Position numbers and translations under genes: made by a program
DNA from: Phlebotomus papatasi
Taxonomy: Eukaryota; Arthropoda; Insecta; Diptera; Psychodidae
NCBI RefSeq assembly: GCF_024763615.1
Contig: NC_077224.1
Coordinates: 37,892,712 to 37,956,711 of the forward strand
Direction of reading: 5' to 3'
Length of the DNA stretch: 64,000 nucleotides
The notes under the pieces: model-generated
The model's database searches: none
The model's input: the letters and a program-made list of their open reading frames with translations, nothing else
Told to the model about the DNA's origin: nothing
Shown: one piece after another, positions 10,707-21,865 of the stretch
Layout of the letters: each line of letters starts with the position of its first letter
How positions within the stretch are numbered: the first letter of the stretch is position 1

Positions 10707-12379
10707 TAATTAAATAAATCATTTATTGCGTTTAATATTTTTTTATTTAATACCGCTGATAAATGAACCCATGTATGAATTTAAAAATAATATTATTCCA
10801 TGAATTGTCGAAATTGAAATTGGAATTGGATTTTAAAAGCTTCAGACAAGCGACCGACACCTCAAATGAGTATTTAAATTTAATTAATATTCCATGGAGA
10901 ATTTCGGGAATTGAGCGGAAAATTTATCACTTTTGTTTAAAGTTTTTCAGCAGGAGGAAGACAATATTATTCCAAATACCATAAGAACATGAATATGGTG
11001 TGTGAAGATTAGGGGAGAAGTTGACAATAAACTTTCTCTTTGTCTTTCGAGATGTTGTATGAGCAATTATCACTTTGAGGAATTAAAGTTATGCTTCGTT
11101 CGACATCTTTATTACAAACTTGTACCTAAAGAGTAATTTGATTTCTTTTCCATAAACGAATAATTTAATTTTCAAGAAGAAATTTATATAAATCAGTTCA
11201 GTAGGAGTTTTTAAAAAATGCCAATCATATTTTATTGTACAAGAACATCAAGTTCCCTGAGTGGTAATTCCGACATTTCTAACCAAAAAAAGATGATGCA
11301 TAATAAATTATATTTATAGTGGGATGCTTTATTAGAATAATTTATCATTTTTTTTTCAATATTTTATTTTCTATTGATAAGTATTCCATGTATTTTATAA
11401 TTTTTCCCCACATTGAAAGAAAGATAATTTGATTTTTTTATTATGAATTTTTAAATTAGGATTTTTTGTAGGAAAAGCAGCACTTTCCATTCAATAGTGT
11501 GAATTATTAAATTAATTTTGTGATTTTTGTAGGTTGGAAAATCTCTCCAACAAATAATTTAATTTCAGAACTAACAAGTTGCTAAAGCTAATAAATTCTG
11601 GTGTGAAATAAATCCTATATACACAGGAAGTTTTAGCAATTTATTTACACATTTGCCCTAAGGTTTACTTTTTGCATTTTTAATTTTCCTACACGATACC
11701 ACAGGAAAACTGTTGAGATCTATTATGTTAGATTTTTTAATGATGTAAGTTTCTATTCACTGAGTACATCCACAAAATCATCAAGCAGAAAAATATACAA
11801 AATGGTTTTAACATCGAGAAATTTTCTCAGTGAAATATTGAATTAAATCCGTGTTCAAAAATGTGTTACAATTTTCCACGATGGAGAAAAGCTCTGGATA
11901 AAAACACCCACCAGCAACATGTCACAAAAGCCGATTACAGTGTAATGATCATTTAATACACATATTACAATCTTAACATATGGCCATTTAATTAAATTTA
12001 TCGAACACAATTGCCGGGTAATTTACTAATTTTTCCTCATGCCCACATCCCACGTCCCCCTATTTGCTCACCGAAATTGAGGACAATTTTTCAGATGGCA
12101 AATTAATAATATTGGAAGTATGAATTATTGGCTACTGAATAATTAATGGAGTGTTCGTGGCAAAAGATAGAGAGAAGTTTAGTAAAGTAAAGAAGGTGGA
12201 AAGATTCCCCTTCGCAATCGAACCAATAATCAGTAATTGAAAAAATCGATCCTTGTCACGTCTTCCCCAAAAATAACAATGTGTTTGGGAGAAACAAGTA
12301 CTTGATAAATCCTCTAAGGGCTAATCATTACTACTCACAACTGACTTTGAGAAAATACGGAATTTTTGTATGCTTTTAT
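10707..12379. other. Gene-free AT-rich stretch
   Basis: No exon, RNA gene or clear inverted repeat recognised. The longest frames are short and without motifs. Confidence 0.4.
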
Positions 12380-12960
12380 TTCGGTGGCAGCCAAAATCCC
12401 GAAAGCCAAAATCCCGAAAGCCAAAATCCTGAATGTTCAAAATCGTGAAAGGGATGAAATTACAGTGCCCGCTTTCTAATCCGGATCGGCGTAATCCGGA
12501 CGAGTTATCGACCGTTACATTTAAAATAATTTTGAGGTCATGGTATGAATGTGTGTTCAGCAATGAAAATGAATTATCGTGTGATGTTTTTGTTTAATAA
12601 ATGAAGTATAATAGCATATTTAGGATTCTCTAGTTATGTCTTTTTAAGCTTCTTTAAAACTTTTATTCTAATTCTACAAAAAACAACTTGTATTATATTT
12701 TCGAGACGTTGAACAAATTCAAAAAATCCTTCCGGATTACGAAGCAGACATCTGACATATTGTCTCCCAATCATCCGGATAACGTAGCGTCCACTGTATA
12801 TGGATAAAAATGCATGTATAGAATAATTTCCCAAGATACAGAAGATTTCCCTTTGCCTCCAGCAATCGCAGGTGCAATCGTGAGAGTAGCTATGACACTT
12901 TTAAGAATTCGGGATTTTGGCTTTCGGGATTTTTGCTTTCGGAATTTTGACCGGGACCCT
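12380..12960. mobile_element. Foldback-like element 2 with minisatellite arms
   Basis: The left arm is a run of AAAATCCCGAAAGCC-type units (12389-12445). The right arm is the complementary GGGATTTTGGCTTTCGG (about 12905-12955). The middle has a unique stretch (GCAATCGTGAGAGTAGC) that is also present, inverted, in the element at 35266-36025. Inverted repeats built of short tandem units are the hallmark of Drosophila Foldback elements; membership is inference. A pogo-like MITE is inserted in the loop. Confidence 0.55.
12463..12796. mobile_element. pogo-like MITE with CAGTG ends in the Foldback loop
   Basis: Ends CAGTGCCCGCTTTCTAATCC and its partner containing ATCCGGATAACG...CCACTG, flanked by TA on both sides. 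Terminal CAGT with a TA duplication is typical of pogo/Tigger elements. Confidence 0.55.
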
Positions 12961-13135
12961 TTTATTTAATATGCTTGTTCATATAAACTCTAAAAAGTGC
13001 ATAGACATAATTTCAGTTGACTTTCATTATCCTTAAATCACTACGGTTCACAATATAGTATCGTTGATTACATCTTCTACTGTCGTATCTGCATTTTGAC
13101 AAATTTTCAACATTTTTCTTTTAATTTCAATCATT

Positions 13136-14395
13136 AGCTGAGATTCTTTACAATCTCAGCTTTTGTGGTCTGAAGTAAAATGCGACCTCGTCTGATCGCG
13201 CTCATACTTTGTATACACGTGTTGACACTTTATCGATCATGAATAAGATATGCGCTAACAATCGATTATTCGTGTCCGGTCCGTCCTGTCCCATCCCGTC
13301 CCGTCCGTCGTATAATCACTTTTGTAGCGAGAACAGTGAGAGATATCGACAAGCGGTTTTCGGCAAAGGTAAACTGTCAATGGGTGGCTAGAAGTAGGTG
13401 ATATCAGATTCAGTCTCCTTCCGCCCCCATCCCCATCCACTATTTTGGAACACACTCAAATTTTATTTCTCAATAACTTATGCTCTAGACACACTTACGA
13501 CTTAAGCCGAGAGACGACTTAAGTAGAAAATGATGGAAATGTAGTTTAACCATTATTTCTAATATAACTACGCTAAGCCGTCTCTTGGCTAATCCTCAGG
13601 TCTGTCAAGGCCCTTCTTACCCCTCGTATGATATTGATCGATCTCAAATTTTAGTATGTTATAGCTTGGACTTAGAAATTTCGATAAAAAAAACTTATGC
13701 CCCTGACAACAGATACAGTAGAGTCTTCTAAATTCGAATGCTCGGGGGGTATTTTGACATTTCTCACCTCCTAAATTCGAACAATTTTTTTCAAAACTAA
13801 CAGAATTTATGTGAGATTAAATTGTACTTTGAATCAAATTCCCGTACTTTCTCACAAGTCTTAGTGGTAATACACTTTCTTTTTATTTTATACGATCATA
13901 ATGTAAGGAAGAAGCACGTAAATATGATTTTCATTCATCCAGAATACGAATTTTTTAACATAACCCCAAAATTGACATTTTGAATCCAAACGTCGTTCGA
14001 ATTTGAGAGATTCAGATTTGAGAGACTTTACTGTATTGCACCGCGACTTTGACAAGTTGCTCGCGGTTACTCTCTCTTCAGTAAGTCAATTTCCTTCAGG
14101 AAAAACGTGCCATTAGGTTTCACTGTCTCTATGCAAAACCGTATGGAAAATGAATATCGAAGAGGCCCTTACCTGACCCAAACTATAATTTAATTTTTAA
14201 ATGGCCATATTTCTGGTTCAAATTTTGGTGTTTTGGAAAGCTTTCGTGAAATGCTACAGTTCTCCGAAAACCCCAACCTCAAACTCTCGGAACAACCAAC
14301 CAAAATCGATTTTCGAAAATTCGATGTCAAATATTTTCTAAACTAGAAAAACCTGAAACTGAAGACAAAACCTTTCCAATGTTTGAGTCGTACTA
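13136..14395 (-). mobile_element. Helentron-like element, copy 2, with two insertions
   Basis: At the left edge a perfect 10-bp hairpin (AGCTGAGATT / AATCTCAGCT, 13136-13161) reads on the minus strand as a 3' terminus ending in CTAA. Internal text (GCGGTTTTCGGCAAAGG, AGTATGTTATAGC, GGAAAGCTTTCGTGAAATGC) matches the long copy at 4821-6653. Two MITEs (13483-13600, 13716-14033) interrupt it. The right boundary is uncertain. Confidence 0.5.
13716..14033. mobile_element. pogo-like MITE, CAGTAGAGTCT ends
   Basis: The left end CAGTAGAGTCTTCTAAATTC is mirrored by GAGAGACTTTACTG on the right, with TA on each side. The inner motif AAATTCGAA is also inverted-repeated. Relatives occur at 45893-46127 and 62688-63017. 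Confidence 0.7.
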
Positions 14396-14612
14396 GGGGA
14401 ATGTAGGCATGGTTCGCACAGAGTGTACCTTCAAACGGATGCCAATTTTCTTTTTGTTTGCAAAGAGGTGACTTACCATTTCTCATCTCGTTTCATGAGC
14501 TTAAAAATGATCTATCTTCTGGCTAAGAAATGACGAACTAAGTCTTTGCAAACAAAGAGAAAATTTGCGTTGTTTGAAGATTCACTCTGTGCGAACCATG
14601 CCAACATTCCCC
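14396..14612. mobile_element. 217-bp palindromic MITE, GGGGAATGTAGGCATGG family, copy 1
   Basis: The left GGGGAATGTAGGCATGGTTC and CACAGAGTG are mirrored by CACTCTGTGCGAACCATGCC and ACATTCCCC, with TA flanks. A second copy lies at 44494-44703 and a left-end fragment near 60095-60150. Confidence 0.8.
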
Positions 14613-15158
14613 TATTGTCATTTCGTCAGTTAAACTTTTCAGGAAGCGAAATTTTCAGTTTAGCTTTATTTTCCATAAAATTGAGTCCGAATGTAATACT
14701 TTTGAGTCTAAATAATAAAAGTGACACTAATTTACTGTAAATTAACTCGAGAAATCCTTATAAAATTATTATAAAAAGCTGAGATATTAAGATATAAGTC
14801 GGAAGAAACATAACAAAATTTTATCGCAACTTCCACTGTTTATAAAGACGAAATTTCCAATGTATGGAAGGAAATCTTGGAAGTTACGACAATTTTCTAA
14901 AATGCATTATATCAATTTGAATTATTCCAATGATAATAAGCGCCTTTATTTGACTAAATTAGGCAATTAAACTGTTATCCGTGACCCTAAAAGTTTTTAT
15001 TTTATAATTACTTTGTAATTAAAGAAGACGTGTGAAAATTGATACGCCGTGATGACCTTTGGCCGAAACAATTAGTGAAAATTTTCCCCAAAACCTTGTC
15101 TGACAGGAAATTAAGAAGAAAACATTCTATGATAGTTTTTCTAAAAAAAAATCAAATA
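14613..15158. other. Gene-free AT-rich stretch
   Basis: Nothing recognised. Confidence 0.4.
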
Positions 15159-15561
15159 AGGGAAGAGCACCAGTGATCGGCAGTGTTCCTCGGATCGTAA
15201 GATTATTACCATATTGTTGCACCAATTCAAATTAATTTTTAAAAAAAATTAGGTATGTTTTACCATTTAACTCTCACAAGAATGAAGTTCATTAGTTCAG
15301 ATTTAATTTATAAAAACAAATTTCCGTGAGACACCTGATTAAATTCGTGACTATCCGAGGTACTGAGTACACAGTTGCAATGACATCCATATTTTTTAAT
15401 TTATTGCAAAAGATTAAAATTTAAATGCACAGATATAGTTAAAAGGATTACTAATATATAGAATAGCATACATAAAAATACCAAATAGAATTTTTAGGCT
15501 TATATTTTCAACTAAATATCGAGTACGTCTCTTAATATTCCGATCCGGGGTTCTCTTCCCT
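15159..15561 (+). mobile_element. 403-bp element, AGGGAAGAGCACC ends, copy 1
   Basis: Terminal inverted repeat AGGGAAGAGCACC (right end GGTTCTCTTCCCT), then GATCGG / CCGATC. TA flanks. Non-coding. It aligns along its whole length with 17276-17677 in the same orientation. Confidence 0.75.
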
Positions 15562-15835
15562 TATTTCTTTCAAATACATAAATTTTGTTCGTCTCATGCC
15601 GTTAATATAATATTAGGTGTTTTGAATTTAAACCAAAAAAAAGATAAAACTTTTGCAAATAATCAAAACAGTGAAAATCCCAGATGAGCTTATGTTATAT
15701 GAGATTTTTCACAGGCAATCTTAGAGTGGTTCAACTCTAAATGCATCCAAATTCGATTGCCAGTTGAATTTAAGAGGAAATAAAAGTTTACAGCGAATTT
15801 TGTCCATTTCGTTCTTTAAGGCCGCTTCTTTTTTC

Positions 15836-16225
15836 TTAAAATTCATAATCGAATTTGCATCCATTCCAAGTTATATTCACTTCGACATTGCTTTTGTCAA
15901 GTTTCACATTATATTTTTTTAAGTTCAGGAAAATATGCGTTTTAATTTTATTATCAGTTTTATCAACAAATTGTGTAATATGGTTGTAGTGGCCAATGAA
16001 TGAGGAAAAAGCCGTATGTAAACAAAATGAAAAATATGCATCTGAAAAAATATTTTTTGTTTCAGTGAGTATATTAATGTTTTCTTTTTGCTTGGGAATT
16101 GTGGAAAATATAGGGCACTTCAGGTATTTTATATTATTATAAAATGTGTAGAGTGACAACAGGACAAGCAATGCTATTACATAAATATCGCAATTGTTTA
16201 CGTCATTATAAATCTCTTTATACAC
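15836..16225 (-). CDS. Unrecognised 129-aa open frame with one predicted membrane segment
   Basis: An uninterrupted ATG-to-stop frame, long for such AT-rich DNA. Residues about 14-30 (YVIALLVLLSLYTF) are hydrophobic enough for a transmembrane helix; the rest is Lys/Asn/Ile-rich with no family motif I recognise. It lies between two direct copies of a 403-bp element and next to a Harbinger fragment, so it may be transposon debris or chance. I see no promoter, splice site or homology to support it as a host gene. Confidence 0.15.
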   Translation of the reverse strand: MYKEIYNDVNNCDIYVIALLVLLSLYTFYNNIKYLKCPIFSTIPKQKENINILTETKNIFSDAYFSFCLHTAFSSFIGHYNHITQFVDKTDNKIKTHIFLNLKKYNVKLDKSNVEVNITWNGCKFDYEF

Positions 16226-16387
16226 TAATTCTTTGTGTGTTCAACAAATGGTCAGGGTAGCATCCCTTAAATTAATAAATTTTGAAATTTAAAGGCTTAA
16301 AATCAGTTATTTGAAGCAAATAACTGTCTGCGAACTCTCGGCCGTCCTTTTCCCAAAAAAGGAAATTTTAGGTATCATATTTTTTAC

Positions 16388-17112
16388 GGTGCTATCATAC
16401 TAGGATTTTTCACAATTAAATTTTAAATTGAATTCAGCAAATTGAGCATTAAAATTGCTAGAGCCACTTGAAATTTTTCATAGCCAGGACACATTTTTGC
16501 GAGAAATTTGCTAAATTCAAAAAAGCTGCGCACATTTCTAGATGTTTTATTTTGTCATTTGTGATTTTGTCACATTATTAGAAAAATGAGTGAGTCCAGT
16601 GATGAGAAAAGAAATTTTCCTACTTTATGTAGGATACATGTTCAATAAAAATGTATCTCAAGGTAAAAGGAAGAGATTGTGGGCCAGAAAATGGATACAA
16701 GAGAGATCTGCCCATGGATTCATTGAAAAAATGCATGATGATATCGCAACTGGTGATTTTTTTGGACACAACAATTTTCTTCGTATGGCTACTGAAGAAT
16801 TTGAGGAACTACTTCACATAGTTGGACCTCATTTGCAGAAAGAAACAACGAAAATGAGGGTGCTTACATCGCCTAAAATTGGAATTGTTGAGCAATTTTA
16901 GCATTTTAATTTGCTGAGTTGAAATTAATTTGAGCAACCACATTTATGCTAATTTAGCTTTATGCTTTATGCTATTTTTATTAGTTTATATCAATAAATA
17001 AGCGAAAATCTATTAATTCAAATGATTTTTAATGCAAAATAATACATAGGAACAATTCATCTGAAAATTATATTAAATTTACAAATTGAAAAAATCCTAG
17101 TGTGATAAACCC
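16388..17112 (+). mobile_element. PIF/Harbinger-derived defective element
   Basis: The left end contains TATCATACTAGGATTTTT and the right end the complement of TATCACACTAGGATTTTT. Inner inverted stretches (AATTCAGCAAATTGAGC versus GCATTTTAATTTGCTGAG) follow. Flanking trinucleotides are TAC and TAG, compatible with a worn 3-bp duplication. A truncated transposase frame lies inside. Confidence 0.55.
16590..16901 (+). pseudogene. N-terminal fragment of a Harbinger (HARBI1-like) transposase
   Basis: The frame contains RLWARKWIQERSAHGF, then FFGHNNFLRMATEEFEELL and HIVGPHLQKETT. This is the conserved N-terminal order of PIF/Harbinger transposases: a basic WVRPW-like motif, FRMS..F..LL, then VGP.I.K..T. 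It ends at a stop after about 103 codons, right where the DDE nuclease domain would begin, so it cannot be active. The first ~20 codons are out of register; a better ATG exists in another frame at 16585, suggesting a frameshift too. It lies inside the inverted repeats of 16388-17112. Confidence 0.55.
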
Positions 17113-17275
17113 TAGTGTCATTTGTTAATTTTATCCTCAAAATTAAAATTTAACTGATTTTTATTCAAAAAAAAAAAATAACCAAAAATTTGTCGATTTT
17201 TTTAGTTGCCATGAGTGGAGACTTTATCTTTTGGTTTCCTGTAGTTCTTGTTATTCTTTTACTGTTCTGTAGCTA

Positions 17276-17677
17276 AGGGAAGAGCACCAGCGATCGGCAG
17301 TGTTCCTCGGATCGTCAGGTTATTACCATATTGTTGCACCAATTCAAATGACTTTTTGAAAATTATTAGTTACTTTTTACCATTTAGCTCTCACAAAAAT
17401 GCAGTGCATTAATTCAGATTTAATTTATAAAACCAATTTTCCGTGAGACATCTGATTAAATTTATGACGATCCGAGGTACAGAGTACATAGTTGCAATTA
17501 CATCTACTTTTATATTTTATTGTAAAAATTTAAAACTCAAATGCACGTATATAGTTAAATGGATCACTAATATACCGATTAGCATACACAAAAATACCAA
17601 ATAGTATTTTGAGGCTTATATTTTCAACTAAATATCGAGCATATCTCTTAACATTCCGATCCGGGGTGCTCTTCCCT
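17276..17677 (+). mobile_element. 402-bp element, AGGGAAGAGCACC ends, copy 2
   Basis: Right end GGGGTGCTCTTCCCT, left end AGGGAAGAGCACC, TA flanks. Near full-length match to 15159-15561, in direct orientation 1.7 kb away. Confidence 0.75.
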
Positions 17678-18540
17678 TAAATATAAAAATGTGCCAATTA
17701 AAAATTGACATAAAATTTGAGTTAAACTCAATTTTTATTGAGATGTAACACAATGATTTAGGTTTATCTTTTAAATTTTATTAAGTACTTTTATGGAGAT
17801 TAATTCAGTCTACTGAACATAACAACACGAGAAATAATATTTTAGAAATACTTTTTACCATATTGATTCTCATTTTTTAAGTTTTTGAAAAATTGTGTGT
17901 TATACTAATCTAAAATCAAATTTGATTAGCATTCTATTTAGATCTATAAATAAGAATTGACAAAGAGAAAGTCAAGGATTTTTAATTTTCTCTGCAATCT
18001 TCTTAAATGCTAATTATATAAATTACACTGATTGTAGTAAAGATTTAGATTTTTCCAATCAAAATTTAATTTTCACTGATCGAATATGATTTTTGTGCTT
18101 ATCTGCTAACCAAAATTACTTAATCCAAATTGATATACAAGCCAAATTTTTCTATGAAAAAATACTAAAAGAAAATCTGCTAAATCCTGCAATTAAAGCC
18201 ATATTGTACCGATAATTATACACAATGAGAAGCCCCTGGAAGTACTTGCTTTCATTTTCAACCCCTTTCTTGTGAAGCAAGCCGAAAAAATTGGTTTTAG
18301 ACACAGCCGTGGGAAAAAAGGTGTTGAAATTCCTCTGACCTTTTCTCATTAGCACCGTTGAAGTCTTATATTTTATATTATATAAAAAAAATTCTTTACG
18401 TCTTATTCAGGCTGACAAGGGTGCAATAATTAAATAGACAAATTGATATGGAGTCTCAATATGAATTTCAAATGAATTTACAATTCACAATTCAACGCAC
18501 CAAAAAAAACTGCCAATTTCCACCAAATTTGATGATTTCT
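17678..18540. other. Gene-free AT-rich stretch
   Basis: No exon or repeat recognised; short open frames only. Confidence 0.4.
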
Positions 18541-18764
18541 TCCTTCCTTTGGCTAACTTCCTGATGGATTTTATTATCTTAACACACTTCCTTTCACCTC
18601 CACAATCACAATTAAGTGGTTATTTTTTTTCTTCACTTGAGACCGAAGGAAGTCTTCCTTCGAAGAGAAAAAAAGAAACTAAACAGTCACAAACTGTCTT
18701 CTGGCTTTTTTTGGGAGAGAAATTCCTCAACACTTGGAAGCTTTTTCGGGGGAGACTTCTTCAC

Positions 18765-18946
18765 TTTGGCGCCGTGTTGGAGCTTGTGTGGCTCTGATAT
18801 TGTCACAGCGTATTTATAAAGCTCCACCGCATCAGCTATAGTGTCTTCCACTCTGCAGATTTCCCCACCATGGCCCAACAGGTGTGTTCACGCGCAACTA
18901 AACTTCTGACCACGAACTGTTCAGCGGGGATAAAGCGCGCGCGAAA
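18765..18946 (+). promoter_or_regulatory. Candidate TATA promoter with flanking E2F-type sites
   Basis: A TATA motif (TATTTATAAAGC at 18811-18822) lies about 50 bp before an ATG in strong context (CCCCACCATGG, ATG at 18870). The E2F consensus TTTGGCGC is at 18765-18772 and its complement form GCGCGAAA at 18939-18946. The stretch is clearly more GC-rich than its surroundings. From the ATG only four codons (MAQQ) precede a GT; an acceptor at 19009 would continue with QDFDEVCLSF and stop at 19108. I do not recognise a product. The minus strand also reads TATAAATA here, so the direction is open. Confidence 0.3.
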
Positions 18947-19446
18947 GCTTCCTCATAACTCAATTAGGGGTATATTTTTTCTTTTTGTATATTTTTTTAA
19001 TCCTTCCAGCAGGACTTTGACGAAGTTTGTTTGTCTTTTACATCAATCTTCAAGCTGTTCTCCTTTGATTTCTGCGTAACCTTCTACCAGGAAATTTTCT
19101 TGAGGTAGAATTAGACTTTTTGAGATGAATCTTTCAAGTTTCTTTCCAAGTATTTCTTGAATTTACATATCTAAATTGAAAGAGTTATTCCAAAGCGTGT
19201 AGCTGAGCTCTTCTTGACTGTTTTTAAAGTCATTTAATGCTAAAAAATATTAAATAGCATTATAAAATGCATTGTTTATGTAAAATATTGTTTTACAATT
19301 TCAATTCTTTCTTTTAAATTGACATTCACTTGAAAGGATAAAAAGAAGTATTTAATAAGATTACAAATGTAATGCAATATCGCCGTCTTAATGTTGGCGA
19401 TCAACTTCGAGAGTAAAATGGCAGCAATTAGTTCATTTTTGAATTT

Positions 19447-19867
19447 AATTAGGGTATGTGTACCAAATTTCGGACAGCTTGTAATTTCGACCACGTTTTT
19501 GTTCCTCAAATTACTATGAATTTTTAGTTTTGCCATGCTATGGAGATTATATAATGCAAAAAAAAAAAATGTCACTTCGACGAACGAGATGTTGTGAAAA
19601 AGACTTTGGAAGAATTCCAGAAAGGCAAGGAACTATGAGAATGAAGGTGGCGAAAATATGCCACAAAAGCTATGTCTACATTTTCATTCATTTTAAAATC
19701 TATTAAGAATGTTTTTTACAGAAAATGAAGACAATAATGTCTACAAGGTACCAAGCAACATTCCTTAAAAAGAAGTAACAAAAAATTCAATTTTTATTAA
19801 AAATATTACATTTCAAACTGGAGACACTTGCATGCAACTAATGTCGAAATTTGGCAAACTTAAATTA
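19447..19867. mobile_element. ~420-bp element, AGGGTATGTGTACCAAATTT family, copy 1
   Basis: The left TAATTAGGGTATGTGTACC and CAAATTTCGGAC are mirrored by GTCGAAATTTGGCAAAC on the right. The interior (GACGAACGAGATG, CTTTGGAAGAATTC, CCTTATAGTTCC-like) matches 51073-51490 in reverse orientation. Confidence 0.6.
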
Positions 19868-19989
19868 CTTTTAGGGATAAAAATTTACCCTGAGCGTTAT
19901 CCAGATTTAATTAAATATTTTTATTCCAATAAATATATTCCTGATTGGCTCATTCTGAGATAGCATAGTATGGAATGGAACCGTCGATA

Positions 19990-20215
19990 TAGGCCTTTGC
20001 AATTGGTAAGAGCGTTAAGCTTTTGGGCGATGTGAACCCCTGGCTCGACTGTCACAGTTGTGAGTTCGAGTCCCGCACGGTGCAAATGATTGAGGCGATT
20101 GAATGGACATTTTTCACGAAACATTGTAGACTGAATAATAAATTTGTAAACTGAACAATGTATTAAATGGCAATAAATAACATGGAAATAAATAAATAAT
20201 AATATATACCATAAC
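19990..20215 (+). mobile_element. tRNA-derived SINE
   Basis: A tRNA-like head has an A-box-like CAATTGGTAAGAGCG and a clear B-box GAGTTCGAGTCCCGC 45 bp later, followed by an unrelated body and an AT-rich tail of AAATAAATAATAAT repeats. These are the parts of a Pol III SINE. No convincing target duplication was found. Confidence 0.6.
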
Positions 20216-20251
20216 CAACTAGGCAACGTCGTTGACCTAATATAATTTATA

Positions 20252-20703
20252 CACAGAAAAAAAAATTTCATTAAATTGTTTGTAAATGTTTTTGTATTCC
20301 TTCTGGGGAATTACGAAATGTTTCGTTGATTTTATAACCCACAGTAAAGTTCGTAAAAGCTTGTATTTTTTTCATAAATATCGTTCGTAACATGATCCCA
20401 TGACGAGAATTTTTACAAACATTTATGGGCAATTTTTTGTAAAAAATTGTTCAGAAATTCTTATTTGTCTGACAAAATTTTACGAACAAATGGCAAAATT
20501 TTACGAACATTTTTTTATGTGTTTACGAACATTTACGAACAAATAATTGTAAAAGAACAAAAATTCTCCAAGTAACCAATTTATCAACGATGTTTGTGAA
20601 ACTTTTGCGAACTACTTTGTTGGTGATACGATTTACAAGAATTTCGTAAGTCCCCAGTATGAATTATAGCCATTTATGAACAATTTTATGACTTTTTTCT
20701 GTT
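20252..20703. mobile_element. 452-bp palindromic MITE, CACAGAAAAAA family, copy 1
   Basis: Starts CACAGAAAAAAAAATTTC, ends in TTTTTTCTG followed by a worn TA. The interior is built of ACGAACATTT and GTTCGTAAA words arranged as a long inverted repeat. Copies at 22713-23208 and 44735-45363. Confidence 0.75.
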
Positions 20704-21386
20704 TAGGATTAAATATTAAATTTCAATATTGATTAGATTAGATTAAATTTCAATATAAATATTCAATTCTAGATTATTTGCAGAGGGAATCAAATAGTGC
20801 AATGCGTCCTAAATTTCAGGATTAACACCAAACTCTCAACCTATTTTTAGACACCAAGAATCTGAGACATCTCTTAAGAAGCAAAATAGTAACCAAAATG
20901 ATAATCCCATGATAGTCGGATGGAAGAGTTATTTAAACCCATAAACAGAAAACTTTCCCTGAGCTTTCGGTGGCCTACATACCTTCTTCAATGACTACAG
21001 AACAATTTGATTTCACAAAATTGCTTTAGGATCATCTCTATAGTTTTTTTCATTCACTCGAAAATATCAGGTTTCTGGAGCTTTATCTTGCCCAGGAAAG
21101 AGATGTCTTCATATGAATTCTGAGTCACAGTTACTTAATTACAATACTATATCTTTTTTAAGTACTAAACTAAACAATTTGTTTAATTAAATAAATTTTT
21201 TTTGACTGCTAGCTTTCTTTCTTAGCCCGTTTTTCTAGTGATCTTTGTGTGGGAAGGAAATTGGAATTTGTTCCACCCCTACTAAAATGTAGCTTTAAGA
21301 ACTATAAAAAATAAAATCTGAATGCACAATATTTAATTTTCACGGTGATTTCAAATTAAATAAAATGGAATATGATAGAGTGGGTA
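20704..21386. other. Gene-free AT-rich stretch
   Basis: Nothing recognised. Confidence 0.4.
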
Positions 21387-21634
21387 CACTGAGAAAAAAA
21401 GAGGGTGCGATTAACATTTTTCCTCAGAAATTTAACACTTTTTAGGTGTAAAACTATATCAACATTTTTTAATGTTAATTTTACACCTTTTTAAGGGAAT
21501 TTACACGAAAAAGGGTAACTTTAACCCCTAATACATAAAAAAGGCTAAAATTTACACCGATTTCGGATCAATACTGCAGGGTAAAATTAACATTTCCGGA
21601 ATGTTATTTTAACTTTTTCTGATTACTCTCATTG
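21387..21634. mobile_element. 248-bp palindromic MITE, CACTGAGAAAAAA family, copy 1
   Basis: Left end CACTGAGAAAAAAAGAGGG, right end complementary to CAATGAGAGTAATC, TA on both sides. GTGTAAAATTAACATT-type words alternate in both orientations. Other copies: 27848-28109, 56682-56932 and the double copy 62221-62645. Confidence 0.8.
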
Positions 21635-21865
21635 TAGAGGCAACACATTATGCCATGTCCCATATTTTACTCTGGAAGTTAGCTCACCTACGCTAAGACG
21701 CTGGTAGGCGCAAGTTATTACTTTCTGAATTTATGATTGTACACATTGTACATGTGTATATATAAAGTCTGCTTCAAGTGTCTATGTCAAAAGCAGTAAA
21801 TTTTAATAAATTGAAAATTGAAAAAATTTGATGCCATCCTATAAATTTATATTTTTTTAATCATA

